NCBI GenBank assembly: GCA_903927685.1
Contig: CAIYOB010000943.1
Span: forward strand, 1 to 9,872
DNA length: 9,872 nt
From: an uncultured Planctomycetaceae bacterium
Lineage (GTDB): Bacteria; Planctomycetota; Planctomycetia; Pirellulales; Pirellulaceae
Reading direction: 5' to 3'
Every line of letters starts with the position of its first letter. Position 1 is the first letter of the stretch. The position numbers and the translations under genes were made by a program. The notes beneath the pieces are model-generated. The model worked only from the letters and a program-made list of their open reading frames with translations. It had not been told where the DNA came from and ran no database searches. Positions 1 to 6,746 of the stretch are shown here, in pieces.

Positions 1-223
1 CGGCGACGAACAACGACATGGCGAAGTCCGATGCCCCCGAGGTAGCCGGGGACCGTATACGTCCTTGGCCCGCGTCACCGCGTCAGGTTTTCGGGCCACC
101 AAGAGCGTGGCGAACAGCAGGGGGGATCCGAACCTCAGCGGCGTCCCGTGGTTGCAGGTTGGCCCGGCGCAATTCGCGACGTGACGGGCAACTCCGTTGG
201 ATTCTTCGCGATTCGGTTCTTGC
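1..223. other. Left-edge stretch without a supportable gene
   Basis: This stretch lies downstream of the SMP-30 gene, whose stop is at 224-226. Short open frames exist on both strands, but none shows a recognisable motif or a plausible start with a ribosome-binding site. On the minus strand an ATG at 17-19 followed by a few sensible codons runs off the left edge. It could be the start of a further gene, but six codons are too few to judge. Positions 150-166 nearly match a 16-base word at 8728-8743. Confidence 0.4.
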
Positions 224-1090
224 TCACGGTATGCCGGCACCCGGAACATCCAGCTCGACAATTTGAAAGCTGGCGCTCGGTTTTCGCTCGATTTCTGCCG
301 GATCGTGGGAGCCGGACGCACAGATGAACAGGTGTCGGCGTTCCGGCCCTCCCAGCATCACCGCGTAGGCATGCGTGTCCACTTGGATCCGATCCGTGAT
401 TTCCCCGCCTTCCCGGACCCGCACCACACTGTCCTGCCCCTCGGGATTGGCGCACCACACGCCCCCCTCGGCATCGAGGCAGATGCCATCCGGGCCAACG
501 GAGGAGGGCAACTGCGCCCAGACTCGGCGGTTGCCGAGGGTGCCGTCGGCCTGGATATCGAAGGCGGTCAAGCGATGGCCGATCGTCTCGCCGACGATGA
601 GCGTTCGTCCGTCGGGCGTGATCACCATGCCGTTCGGGAAGAAGAGGTTGTCGGCGACCAAGGACGCTCGACCGTCAGGGCCGACGAGGACGATCACGCA
701 CGTTTCGACGGGCTTGGCCGCCGGGTCGACAAAGTTGTAACCGATGTCCCCCACATACAGACGGCCCTGGCCGTCGACGATGCCGTCGCTCAAGCAGAAC
801 GTGGTCATGTCGCTGATGTCGGCCAGCTGGTGCAGGGCCGCACCGGCCGCGCGATAAATCCGGCGTGGAAACGCCTCGCCAACCATGATCGTACCGTCGG
901 GCGCAAGCCCGAAGGCATTCGGGATGAACGGCAGCTCCAGGACCGTCGCGACAGCCCCCGTGAGGTCCACTGTCTTGATTCGCTTGTCGTGGATGTCGAT
1001 GAACCACAACTTGCCGTTGTGCCAGCGGGGACTCTCCGTGAACTTGAGGCCCTTGGTGGAATCAACCAGGGTTTTGATGCGGCTCGTCAT
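224..1090 (-). CDS. SMP-30/gluconolactonase/LRE family protein
   Basis: This 288-residue protein has the six-bladed beta-propeller pattern of the SMP-30/gluconolactonase family, whose members are metal-dependent lactonases or related hydrolases. The three metal ligands known in the family can be placed: Glu19 in FTESPRW, Asn153 in FPNGM and Asp201 in GPDGICLD. Asp102 in CLSDG fits the substrate-side acidic residue. The length is typical of the family (about 290-300). There is no signal peptide, so it is probably cytoplasmic. The ATG at 1090 is preceded by AAGGAG ten bases upstream (1101-1106). It is the last gene of the minus-strand operon, 47 bp after the cupin gene. Family membership is clear; the lactone or other substrate is unknown, and opening a lactone made by upstream enzymes is an inference from context. 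Confidence 0.9.
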   Translation of the reverse strand: MTSRIKTLVDSTKGLKFTESPRWHNGKLWFIDIHDKRIKTVDLTGAVATVLELPFIPNAFGLAPDGTIMVGEAFPRRIYRAAGAALHQLADISDMTTFCLSDGIVDGQGRLYVGDIGYNFVDPAAKPVETCVIVLVGPDGRASLVADNLFFPNGMVITPDGRTLIVGETIGHRLTAFDIQADGTLGNRRVWAQLPSSVGPDGICLDAEGGVWCANPEGQDSVVRVREGGEITDRIQVDTHAYAVMLGGPERRHLFICASGSHDPAEIERKPSASFQIVELDVPGAGIP

Positions 1091-1137
1091 CGTCTCCGTT
1101 CTCCTTGGTGCTTGGGTTCTACGCCTCGATCACAGGC

Positions 1138-1506
1138 TCAAGACTTGGCCCGATTGACGAACGCCAGCGTCAGGTCGGTAAACGCTCGAGTCACATGCCC
1201 CTTGCCGGTGAGGTCATTGCAGAGCAACAAGTCGCCGGGGCGGAATCGCCGCCGTTGGCCGTCGCTGGTCGCCACCTCGCCTTCGCCCGACAGGATGATG
1301 CAGACGTACGGCTGGGGAGCGTTGTGGGCGGGCGCCTCCGTCCCGGCGGGAAACGAAATTACGCACATGGTCGTGACGGCCCCGAAATCGCTCATTTGAC
1401 CCGTCGGGTTCGGCGGCGGCCCCACGGCCAGTTCGCGGTGCGGAATCTCCCGGACGCCGAAGTGTGTCTCGCCCCGTTCGTCCGCATGGATTATGGGGAA
1501 CTTCAT
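1138..1506 (-). CDS. Small single-domain cupin protein
   Basis: This 122-residue protein has one cupin beta-barrel. Residues 54-78 hold motif 1 in reduced form: PAGTEAPAHNAPQPYVCIIL, then SGEGEV. His61 is kept, but the usual second His of HxH is replaced (HNA), and Gln65 may fill the site. Motif 2 is around residues 88-107, with RPGD and then GKGHVTR, where His104 is the likely metal ligand. Small cupins of this kind act as isomerases, dioxygenases or ligand binders, and the role here is not resolved. The frame is open further upstream to 1569, but the ATG at 1506 is chosen because GGAGAG lies five bases before it and the 21 extra residues look non-coding. The gene lies between the decarboxylase remnant and the SMP-30 gene and is probably co-transcribed with the operon. 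Confidence 0.85.
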   Translation of the reverse strand: MKFPIIHADERGETHFGVREIPHRELAVGPPPNPTGQMSDFGAVTTMCVISFPAGTEAPAHNAPQPYVCIILSGEGEVATSDGQRRRFRPGDLLLCNDLTGKGHVTRAFTDLTLAFVNRAKS

Positions 1507-1511
1507 TTTTG

Positions 1512-1517
1512 CTCTCC
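1512..1517 (-). promoter_or_regulatory. Ribosome-binding site deciding the cupin start
   Basis: The minus strand reads GGAGAG, five A-rich bases before the ATG at 1506. It favours this start over the upstream in-frame ATG at 1569, which would lie inside the decarboxylase remnant. Confidence 0.65.
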
Positions 1518-1540
1518 GATCGATTGCTGGTGATTCCGCG

Positions 1541-1660
1541 TCAGTTCGGGCCATTGGCTGACTGCTCATTCTCGCCGAACACCACTGCCGCCGTCTTGAC
1601 TGCTTCCAGCGCGGCGGGAAAACCGGCGTACACGGCCACTTGCAGGATGATCTCCAAGAG
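1541..1660 (-). pseudogene. C-terminal remnant of a carboxymuconolactone decarboxylase
   Basis: In the gap between the FAH and cupin genes, one minus-strand frame reads 39 codons and a TGA that look like the end of a carboxymuconolactone decarboxylase (CMD) family protein. The key stretch is LEIILQVAVYAGFPAALEAV, followed by KTAAVVFGENE. In intact CMD proteins this is the last conserved helix pair, with the typical pattern (E)I(x)Q(x)AVYAG(x)PAA. No start codon with a ribosome-binding site lies before it, and the other 60-90 residues of the domain are absent. Immediately upstream the DNA is the 3' end of the FAH gene in another frame (its stop is at 1666-1668). The simplest reading is a deletion that removed the 5' part of a CMD gene and joined its tail to the FAH stop. 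A functional 39-residue peptide is less likely. Confidence 0.75.
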
Positions 1661-1665
1661 GGGGA

Positions 1666-2697
1666 CTACCCGTGGTACTTCTGCAACGGTGCGCGCACCG
1701 GCCAGCGGCTCGGTAACAGCTTGCCCGTCGGTTCGGCGAACCGGCAGCGGAGTGTCCCGAGACGCTCGAAGGTGATCTCGATCTGGGCCCCGGGGTCGAT
1801 GAAGTCGTCGTGGTCACAGCCGGTGCAGTCGGGGATGGTGCCGAAGCCTGCCACCGTGCCGGGCTTGAGGGGAGCGATGAACCCGAGCCAGGCGAACACG
1901 TCTTCGGCCTTGTGGCTGATCTCGGAAGTTGATCCCTGGTACTTGACGTGCCCATCGACCAGCACGGTCACCCTCAGGTTGTACGGATCGCTAACCTCGT
2001 CGGACGTGACCAGGTACGGCCCGAGTTGGTTGCCGTTGGCCATGTCCTTCGTAAGGCAGAACCCGCCGACGAACTCCGTGGCCTGCACGTCGCGGGCCGA
2101 GACATCGTTGAAGATGCAGAAGCCCGCCACCGGCTGCTTTTCGTTCCCGTACACGACGGCCAGTTCCGGCTCGACGTCCAGCCGTGACGTGTAGACTGGC
2201 CAAGGGACGGTTTCTCCGTCGCCGACGATGGTGTTCCTGTTGCCCTTGTAGTACGACAGCGGTTCGGGCTGACCCGCGGGGGGCTCGGCTTTCGGGGCCA
2301 TGACGGCTTTCGCGAACGCCTGCAACAGCGGCGCGGTCTGCGGGTTGTCCTGCTCGTACTTCCCAATCGTTTCGCCGGAGTTCTTCAGGTGCCGCGGCGT
2401 GAGACCGAAGTCGAACAGGGCGGCGACTTCCACCGGTTCCAGCAGGCGGACGGCGTGGAGCGGGAATCGCTGGCCGTCACCGAGTTCGGCGAGGTGCTGT
2501 TCGCCCCAGGCGAGCAGTTTCCTGGCCGCGTGCTCGCTGTCGGGAAGATTGGCTAGGTAGGATCGGCTCTCGGTCAAGAAGGGGCAAGACATTCCCGCCT
2601 TGCTTTGCAGCACGGCGAACGGGACGGCCTGGTCTCGGACGACGACGCCGAAACAGGGGGCCGGCGAGTCGGCGGTGATAACTCGGATGAGTTTCAT
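1666..2697 (-). CDS. Fumarylacetoacetate hydrolase family protein
   Basis: This 343-residue enzyme belongs to the fumarylacetoacetate hydrolase (FAH) superfamily, which hydrolyses or decarboxylates beta-diketo or 2-oxo acids from aromatic-ring cleavage, or acts as dehydratases on sugar acids. An N-terminal part (1-140) precedes the catalytic fold. That fold has YKGNRNTIVGD (150-160), the acidic metal pair Glu176 and Glu178 in DVEPELAVV, NDVSARD (197-203), TKDMANG (216-222) with LGPYLVTSDE after it, and a C-terminal GTIPDCTGC (286-294) followed by DPGAQIEI. The frame is open to 2850, but the start at 2697 is preferred: AAGG lies ten bases upstream (2708-2711), the protein then begins MKLIRV, and the gene starts 31 bp after the MBL stop. 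There is no signal peptide. The extended form with the CTGCDHDD segment could be a sugar-acid dehydratase-like branch; the exact reaction is not resolved. Confidence 0.88.
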   Translation of the reverse strand: MKLIRVITADSPAPCFGVVVRDQAVPFAVLQSKAGMSCPFLTESRSYLANLPDSEHAARKLLAWGEQHLAELGDGQRFPLHAVRLLEPVEVAALFDFGLTPRHLKNSGETIGKYEQDNPQTAPLLQAFAKAVMAPKAEPPAGQPEPLSYYKGNRNTIVGDGETVPWPVYTSRLDVEPELAVVYGNEKQPVAGFCIFNDVSARDVQATEFVGGFCLTKDMANGNQLGPYLVTSDEVSDPYNLRVTVLVDGHVKYQGSTSEISHKAEDVFAWLGFIAPLKPGTVAGFGTIPDCTGCDHDDFIDPGAQIEITFERLGTLRCRFAEPTGKLLPSRWPVRAPLQKYHG

Positions 2698-2728
2698 GAC
2701 GGTGCTACCTTGTTGTTTCCGAACGGAA

Positions 2729-3706
2729 TCAGTATTCGACTTCGATCCCTTTCGCCTTGGCCACCTGGTAGATGGCGTCGAACGTCCCGGCCGTGTCCCA
2801 GGGCGCGTTCGGGGCTTCATTGCGGAATTCCCGATACGCCCGTTCCACATTCATGTACAGCCGCGCCGGGGCACGCCATTCGCCGTAGGGTCCGAACTCG
2901 ATTTTCTTGGCGGCGTCCAGCGAGCTGAGTCCGGCGTCGAAGCACGCTTTCGATTCGTCACGGACGTACTCGAGGTAGGCCTTCATCTCCATGACCCCTT
3001 CGATCCCGCAGAGCGGGCCGTGGCCCGGGACGATGACTTCCGGGTCGAGTTGAATGATCAGATCGAGGCACTGGAACCATTTTTCGTACGAGCCCGTCCA
3101 GCCCATCGGCGTACACTGGCGGAACAGCACGTCGCCGGCGAAGACCACGCGTTCCTTGGGCACATGGATGATCGTGTCCCCGACCTGGTGGCACGGCCCG
3201 ACATAGATCAAGTGGACCTCCGTGCCGTCGAGATTCAGTTCATAACGCGTGTCGAACAAGGTCGTCGGCAGCACCAACTCGATTCCGTCAAAGTTGTAGT
3301 CCTCCAGCAACTGCTGTCCCGCGGCCACGATGCCGGGGTGGAGTGCGTTGAGAACCAATCGCGTGAGGAGATGCCCGACGCCGTGGAGCATTTTCTGGCT
3401 CTCCTTCGGTTCGGCGACCTGCTTCATCCGCTCGGGCACCGAGCGGTGGGCGATGATTTCTGCACCCTCGAACAGTTGATTGCCCCAGACATGATCCGCG
3501 TCTTCGTGCGTGTTGATGACGCGTTGCGGCATGGCGGGCCACACCTTGCTGAACATCTCGATCATCTGCCGTGCGTGGGCCAGGTCCGACTGCGTGTCGA
3601 TCACCACGCCCCCGCCCAGATTGATGAGGCCGGAGTTGGCATCACACACGCGGTTCTTCTCGATCAAGACCGCAAAGCAGTTGTCACTGACTTGTTTCAT
3701 TTCCAT
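2729..3706 (-). CDS. MBL-fold metallo-hydrolase with variant metal motif
   Basis: This 325-residue protein has the metallo-beta-lactamase fold. The first metal motif is NTHEDADH (residues 65-72). His67, Asp71 and His72 are present, but the central His of the usual HxHxDH is Asp69. The other ligands are visible: His173 in GPCHQVGD, Asp192 in VVFAGDVLF and His229 in VPGHGP. The fold therefore appears intact, with an altered first metal site. Residues 240-325 form a helical C-terminal part. No signal peptide is seen. GGAGG lies eight bases before the ATG at 3706. The gene starts 21 bp after the sulfatase stop and is followed at 31 bp by the FAH gene, so co-transcription is likely. Family members include thioesterases, glyoxalases, lactonases and sulfatases. 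The substrate is unknown, and a step after sulfate removal is only an inference. Confidence 0.9.
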   Translation of the reverse strand: MEMKQVSDNCFAVLIEKNRVCDANSGLINLGGGVVIDTQSDLAHARQMIEMFSKVWPAMPQRVINTHEDADHVWGNQLFEGAEIIAHRSVPERMKQVAEPKESQKMLHGVGHLLTRLVLNALHPGIVAAGQQLLEDYNFDGIELVLPTTLFDTRYELNLDGTEVHLIYVGPCHQVGDTIIHVPKERVVFAGDVLFRQCTPMGWTGSYEKWFQCLDLIIQLDPEVIVPGHGPLCGIEGVMEMKAYLEYVRDESKACFDAGLSSLDAAKKIEFGPYGEWRAPARLYMNVERAYREFRNEAPNAPWDTAGTFDAIYQVAKAKGIEVEY

Positions 3707-3714
3707 GAGAATTG

Positions 3715-3719
3715 CCTCC
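3715..3719 (-). promoter_or_regulatory. Strong Shine-Dalgarno site of the MBL gene
   Basis: GGAGG on the minus strand stands eight bases before the ATG at 3706, inside the 21-bp gap after the sulfatase stop. It selects this ATG over the next in-frame one two codons later and supports translational coupling in the operon. Confidence 0.65.
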
Positions 3720-3727
3720 GGTCAGGA

Positions 3728-5422
3728 TCACGGTTCACGCGGTGCGAATGGTCCGGCAGCGGAGACGATCACGCCGTTGGTCCGCGCGTACTCGTCCCAG
3801 AGCTTGAGCAGTGCCGCGTGTCTCGCGGGAAACTGCGGGGAAAGGTCGTGCGTCTCGGCGGGATCTGTCTGAAGGTTGAACAACTGCCAACTGCCGGTGC
3901 CGCCCGCTCCTTGCAGCAGATACAGGAGCTTCCAGTCCGCTTGCCGGATGGCCCGGTTGCCGAACAGCTCCCAGCCGAGCCACTCGGCGTCCGTGCGGAT
4001 CGCATTTTGCCGGCCGGCCAACAGCGGCCACAGCGACTTTCCCTGCGGCGGCACGAGTCCGCTTCCCGCAGTCCGGCCTGGATGCTGAATGCCGGCCAGT
4101 TCCAGCAGCGTCGCCGTGATGTCCGTAACGTGCAAGGCCGAGTGATTGATGCTGCCCGCATGCTGGACCCCGGGGCCGCTGACGATCAACGGCGCGCGGA
4201 TGCCGCCCTCGGCCACGAAGCCCTTGAACAGGCGGAACGGTACGTTGCTGACCTGCCCCCAAGCCGGTCCGTAGTCAATGAACGAACCCTGGCGTCCCCA
4301 GTTTTCGAAGCGATTGTCATACGTCTGCTCGAACCAGGGCCTGACCTGCGGCGCATGATGGAGCAGCAATTCCGCATGGTCTTCGCCGTTCGCTCCGTTG
4401 TCGGACATAAAGATGATCAGCGTATTGTCGTATTGAGCAGACTTCTTGAGGTAGTCGAACAGGCGACCGATCTGGGCGTCCATGTGCTCGACCATCGCCG
4501 CATAGATCTCCATCTTGCGAGCCGATCGTTCCTTGTCCTCCTTCGTCAGTTCGTCCCAGGCGGGAACGCCCGGAGCCCGCGGGGCACGCTCCGTTTCCCG
4601 GGCGACGATGCCGAGTGTCTTCTGACGGGTCAGACGCTCCGCCCCGATGACATCGTACCCCCGGTCGTAGACGCCGCGATACCTGTCGATCCAGGCGTCC
4701 GGCGCTGCCAGCGGACCGTGGGGCGCCTGGTACGCCACATAGGCGAAGAACGGCTTGTCCAAGGTGCGGGCTTCGGCGATGCACTGAATTGCGAAGTCCG
4801 TGAAGTTCGTCGATGAAAAGTACCCCCGCGGAAGCACCTTCAGCCTGTCCCCGTTCCGCGAGTAGTTCACCTTGGGTTGCTGCGGACTCAACGACTTCAT
4901 GTCGTCCCAATGGCTGCCCATTCCATCAATGAGCGTGAGGTCGCGGGCAAATCCGTTCGACGCCGGCCAAGCCTGCTGATCTGCTCCCAAATGCCACTTG
5001 CCGGCCATGAAGGAAAAGTACCCGGCCTGCTTGCTCAGCAAGCTGGCACAGGACGTCACGCGGGCGTTCAGGTGACCTTCGTAGCCGGACATCCCCTTCT
5101 GTGTCGGTCCGAGCCATTCGGCCATGTTGCCGAGACCGGCAAGGTGGCTATCCGTCCCGGTCAGGAGCATGGCGCGTGACGGCGAACAGGTTGGGGCGAC
5201 GCAGAAATTGGCCCCCCGGAGCCCCTGTCTGGCGAGGGCATCCACGTGGGGCGTCCTGATCTCGCCGCCGAAGCAGCCCAGGTCCGAGTAGCCCATGTCG
5301 TCGGCGACAATGAGCAGGATGTTCGGCTTGCCAGTCGGGTTGTCGGCCGCTATAAAGCCACCCACCCCAAACACCAGGAGGATCGTCGCTAAAGTCGTGA
5401 CAGTCCCGCGCAGGCCCCGCAT
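3728..5422 (-). CDS. Exported arylsulfatase, formylglycine type
   Basis: This 564-residue sulfatase is predicted to hydrolyse sulfate esters outside the cytoplasm. Residues 1-26 form a signal peptide (basic start, a hydrophobic run at 8-24, GFIAA near cleavage). The active site is complete: Asp41-Asp42 (VADDMGYSD) as metal ligands, Cys79 in CSPSR (79-83) as the residue converted to formylglycine, Lys142 and His144 in GKWHLG, His235 in APHGP, Asp341-Asn342 in MSDNG and Lys400 in RLFKG. The C-terminal region has the usual WKLL and LFNL segments. Order and length fit AtsA-like arylsulfatases (about 530-560). The frame is open to 5848, but the start at 5422 is set by the signal peptide and by GGGAG eight bases upstream (5431-5435). 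It is the first gene of the minus-strand operon, divergent from the AraC gene. No formylglycine-generating enzyme or anaerobic maturase is in the window. The natural ester is unknown. Confidence 0.95.
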   Translation of the reverse strand: MRGLRGTVTTLATILLVFGVGGFIAADNPTGKPNILLIVADDMGYSDLGCFGGEIRTPHVDALARQGLRGANFCVAPTCSPSRAMLLTGTDSHLAGLGNMAEWLGPTQKGMSGYEGHLNARVTSCASLLSKQAGYFSFMAGKWHLGADQQAWPASNGFARDLTLIDGMGSHWDDMKSLSPQQPKVNYSRNGDRLKVLPRGYFSSTNFTDFAIQCIAEARTLDKPFFAYVAYQAPHGPLAAPDAWIDRYRGVYDRGYDVIGAERLTRQKTLGIVARETERAPRAPGVPAWDELTKEDKERSARKMEIYAAMVEHMDAQIGRLFDYLKKSAQYDNTLIIFMSDNGANGEDHAELLLHHAPQVRPWFEQTYDNRFENWGRQGSFIDYGPAWGQVSNVPFRLFKGFVAEGGIRAPLIVSGPGVQHAGSINHSALHVTDITATLLELAGIQHPGRTAGSGLVPPQGKSLWPLLAGRQNAIRTDAEWLGWELFGNRAIRQADWKLLYLLQGAGGTGSWQLFNLQTDPAETHDLSPQFPARHAALLKLWDEYARTNGVIVSAAGPFAPREP

Positions 5423-5519
5423 TTTCGTGACTCCCGGCTGGTGGTTTCCAGATGACCGATGCTCGTGTGGCAAGGGTACCAACTGACGCGAGGCGCAGTC
5501 TATCGGAATTCCGCAAACC
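5423..5519. promoter_or_regulatory. Divergent promoter region of operon and regulator
   Basis: These 97 bp separate the start of the sulfatase-led operon from the start of the AraC-family gene on the other strand, so promoters for both directions and the regulator's sites are expected here. No convincing -10/-35 pair could be assigned. The visible symmetry is a perfect 10-bp palindrome at 5504-5513 and weak short inverted words such as CTGG/CCAG near 5438-5451. The assignment rests on gene arrangement, not on a recognised promoter sequence. Confidence 0.5.
5504..5513. repeat. Perfect palindrome beside the regulator start
   Basis: CGGAATTCCG reads the same on both strands and ends six bases before the ATG of the AraC-family gene. 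It takes the place where a ribosome-binding site would normally be, and no Shine-Dalgarno sequence is seen there. It could be a protein-binding site for control of the regulator itself. A 10-bp palindrome can also arise by chance, and AraC proteins usually prefer direct repeats. Confidence 0.3.
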
Positions 5520-6581
5520 ATGAACACCTCGCCGCCGTCCAGCAAGCTGGTTCCGTCCAATCCCGCGTCGGCCGTCACGGTCGTCGAGATTCGCGACCCC
5601 ACGGCCATTGGACAAGCCATCCAAGTGCTCGACCAGGAAGCGGTGCAATTGAACTCGAAGCCCCTGCGGGCCAGGCAGATCGTGGTTCGCCTGGGGGCGA
5701 GTTTCCTGGTGTTCCATGCGACCAATCTCCCGCTCCGCACTCGCACGAGATTGCTGGACGGCTTCGTGGGGCTCGTGGCGTTTGGCCCCCGGGCTGCTGG
5801 GACGCTGAATGGACTCCCGGTCGGCCCGGAACGCGTCTTGGCGTGCAAATCCGGAATCGAGGTGGAGTTCGTCGTGGCGGCTGGTTACGAGAGCGTCGAT
5901 TTTTTCGTGCCTCCCGACGACATCCTAGCGCACCTTCGAGGCCGGCATCGGGAGGGCGAGTTCCACCTTCCCAACGGCGTCGAGTTGCTGCAGCCGACGC
6001 CCGCCGCCGCCCGCGGGCTGTTTGGCTTGGGACGACGCCTGGCCGACGTGGCCGTTAGACAGCCCCAACTGTTCGATGCCCCGCAGACGCAGGTCGCCGC
6101 CCAAGTCGAAGTCCTCGAGGCCCTGCTGGCGACCTTCGGATCGGCTGGCCACATCGAGTCCGCGGCTGGAGACCTGACGCGGCAGGCGCACAGCCGACTG
6201 GTGCAGGTCACCGAAGACTACGCGCTGGCGCACGCTGCCGAACCTCTGTACGTGACCGACTTGTGCGAGGCAGCGGGAGTGAGCGAGCGGACCTTGCAGT
6301 ACGCTTTCAAGGAGGTGATGGGGATGACCCCGGTTGCCTACCTGACCCGGCTCCGCCTGCACCGGGTGCGGCAGGCGCTCCGGGCGGCGACCTATGGCTC
6401 GACGACGGTGACGGCCGAGGCGCTGCGTTGGGGCTTCTGGCATTTCGGCGAGTTCTCGCGGGCCTACAAACGCTGCTTCGGCGAGTTGCCATCGGACACG
6501 TTGCGACAAGAGTCATCGGCTGTGGTCAAGCCGGCTGCTCGGGACGCGAATCCGCGACGGCGTCGGAACGACGACATCTGA
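5520..6581 (+). CDS. AraC-family transcriptional regulator
   Basis: This 353-residue regulator has a C-terminal AraC DNA-binding domain with two helix-turn-helix units. The first is about residues 244-264 (VTDLCEAAGVSERTLQYAFK). The second is about 297-317, containing ALRWGFWHFGEFSRAYK, the family's signature pattern (GF.H.G.FSR.Y...FGE.P). Residues 1-225 form an effector-binding or dimerisation part of unclear family. The tail after 330 is polar and ends in an Arg-rich run before the stop. The start is fixed: an in-frame TGA at 5484-5486 lies upstream and no other start codon falls between. There is no Shine-Dalgarno sequence. Its divergent position suggests that it controls the sulfatase operon in response to a pathway compound; the inducer is unknown. 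Confidence 0.92.
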   Translation: MNTSPPSSKLVPSNPASAVTVVEIRDPTAIGQAIQVLDQEAVQLNSKPLRARQIVVRLGASFLVFHATNLPLRTRTRLLDGFVGLVAFGPRAAGTLNGLPVGPERVLACKSGIEVEFVVAAGYESVDFFVPPDDILAHLRGRHREGEFHLPNGVELLQPTPAAARGLFGLGRRLADVAVRQPQLFDAPQTQVAAQVEVLEALLATFGSAGHIESAAGDLTRQAHSRLVQVTEDYALAHAAEPLYVTDLCEAAGVSERTLQYAFKEVMGMTPVAYLTRLRLHRVRQALRAATYGSTTVTAEALRWGFWHFGEFSRAYKRCFGELPSDTLRQESSAVVKPAARDANPRRRRNDDI

Positions 6582-6746
6582 ATCCGATTCGCCCGCTGCT
6601 TGCGGCCCGCATGCAGTCTCTGTAAAGTACAGTCTGGTACGATGTGCGTTTGTCGTTGCGGCAGCATCTCCTGTCTGGGGGATGCCGGACGTTGACTCCC
6701 ATGCTATCTCAACCACCGTTCCTGCTTCGCGCAAAGGACACTCTCC
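6582..6746. promoter_or_regulatory. Leader and likely promoter of the exported protein
   Basis: This gap lies between the AraC gene and the 511-residue protein gene, on the same strand. It holds an inverted repeat CTGTA-AAG-TACAG (6620-6632) and two copies of CAGTCT (6614-6619 and 6630-6635). AAAGGA at 6733-6738 is the ribosome-binding site, eight bases before the ATG at 6747. No clear rho-independent terminator for the AraC gene is seen. An independent promoter is likely but not located. Confidence 0.4.

Noticed and set aside
197..1399. 400-codon open frame on the plus strand
   Set aside because: It is antisense to the SMP-30 and cupin genes, which have conserved metal-site residues in the right order. 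The plus frame shows no motif.
2600..4816. 738-codon open frame on the plus strand
   Set aside because: It lies antisense to the FAH, MBL and sulfatase genes and crosses all their boundaries. Those genes have full sets of family motifs, and the plus frame has none. It is an effect of GC-rich codon use in the real genes.
5470..5485. Sigma-54-like promoter upstream of the sulfatase (minus strand, TTGG...TTGC)
   Set aside because: The spacing between the GG and GC elements is 7 bases instead of the 10 required, and the regulator is not a sigma-54 activator type.
5423..5848. 142-residue N-terminal extension of the sulfatase
   Set aside because: The extension runs through the divergent promoter region and into the AraC gene, looks non-coding, and would bury the signal peptide that begins at 5422.
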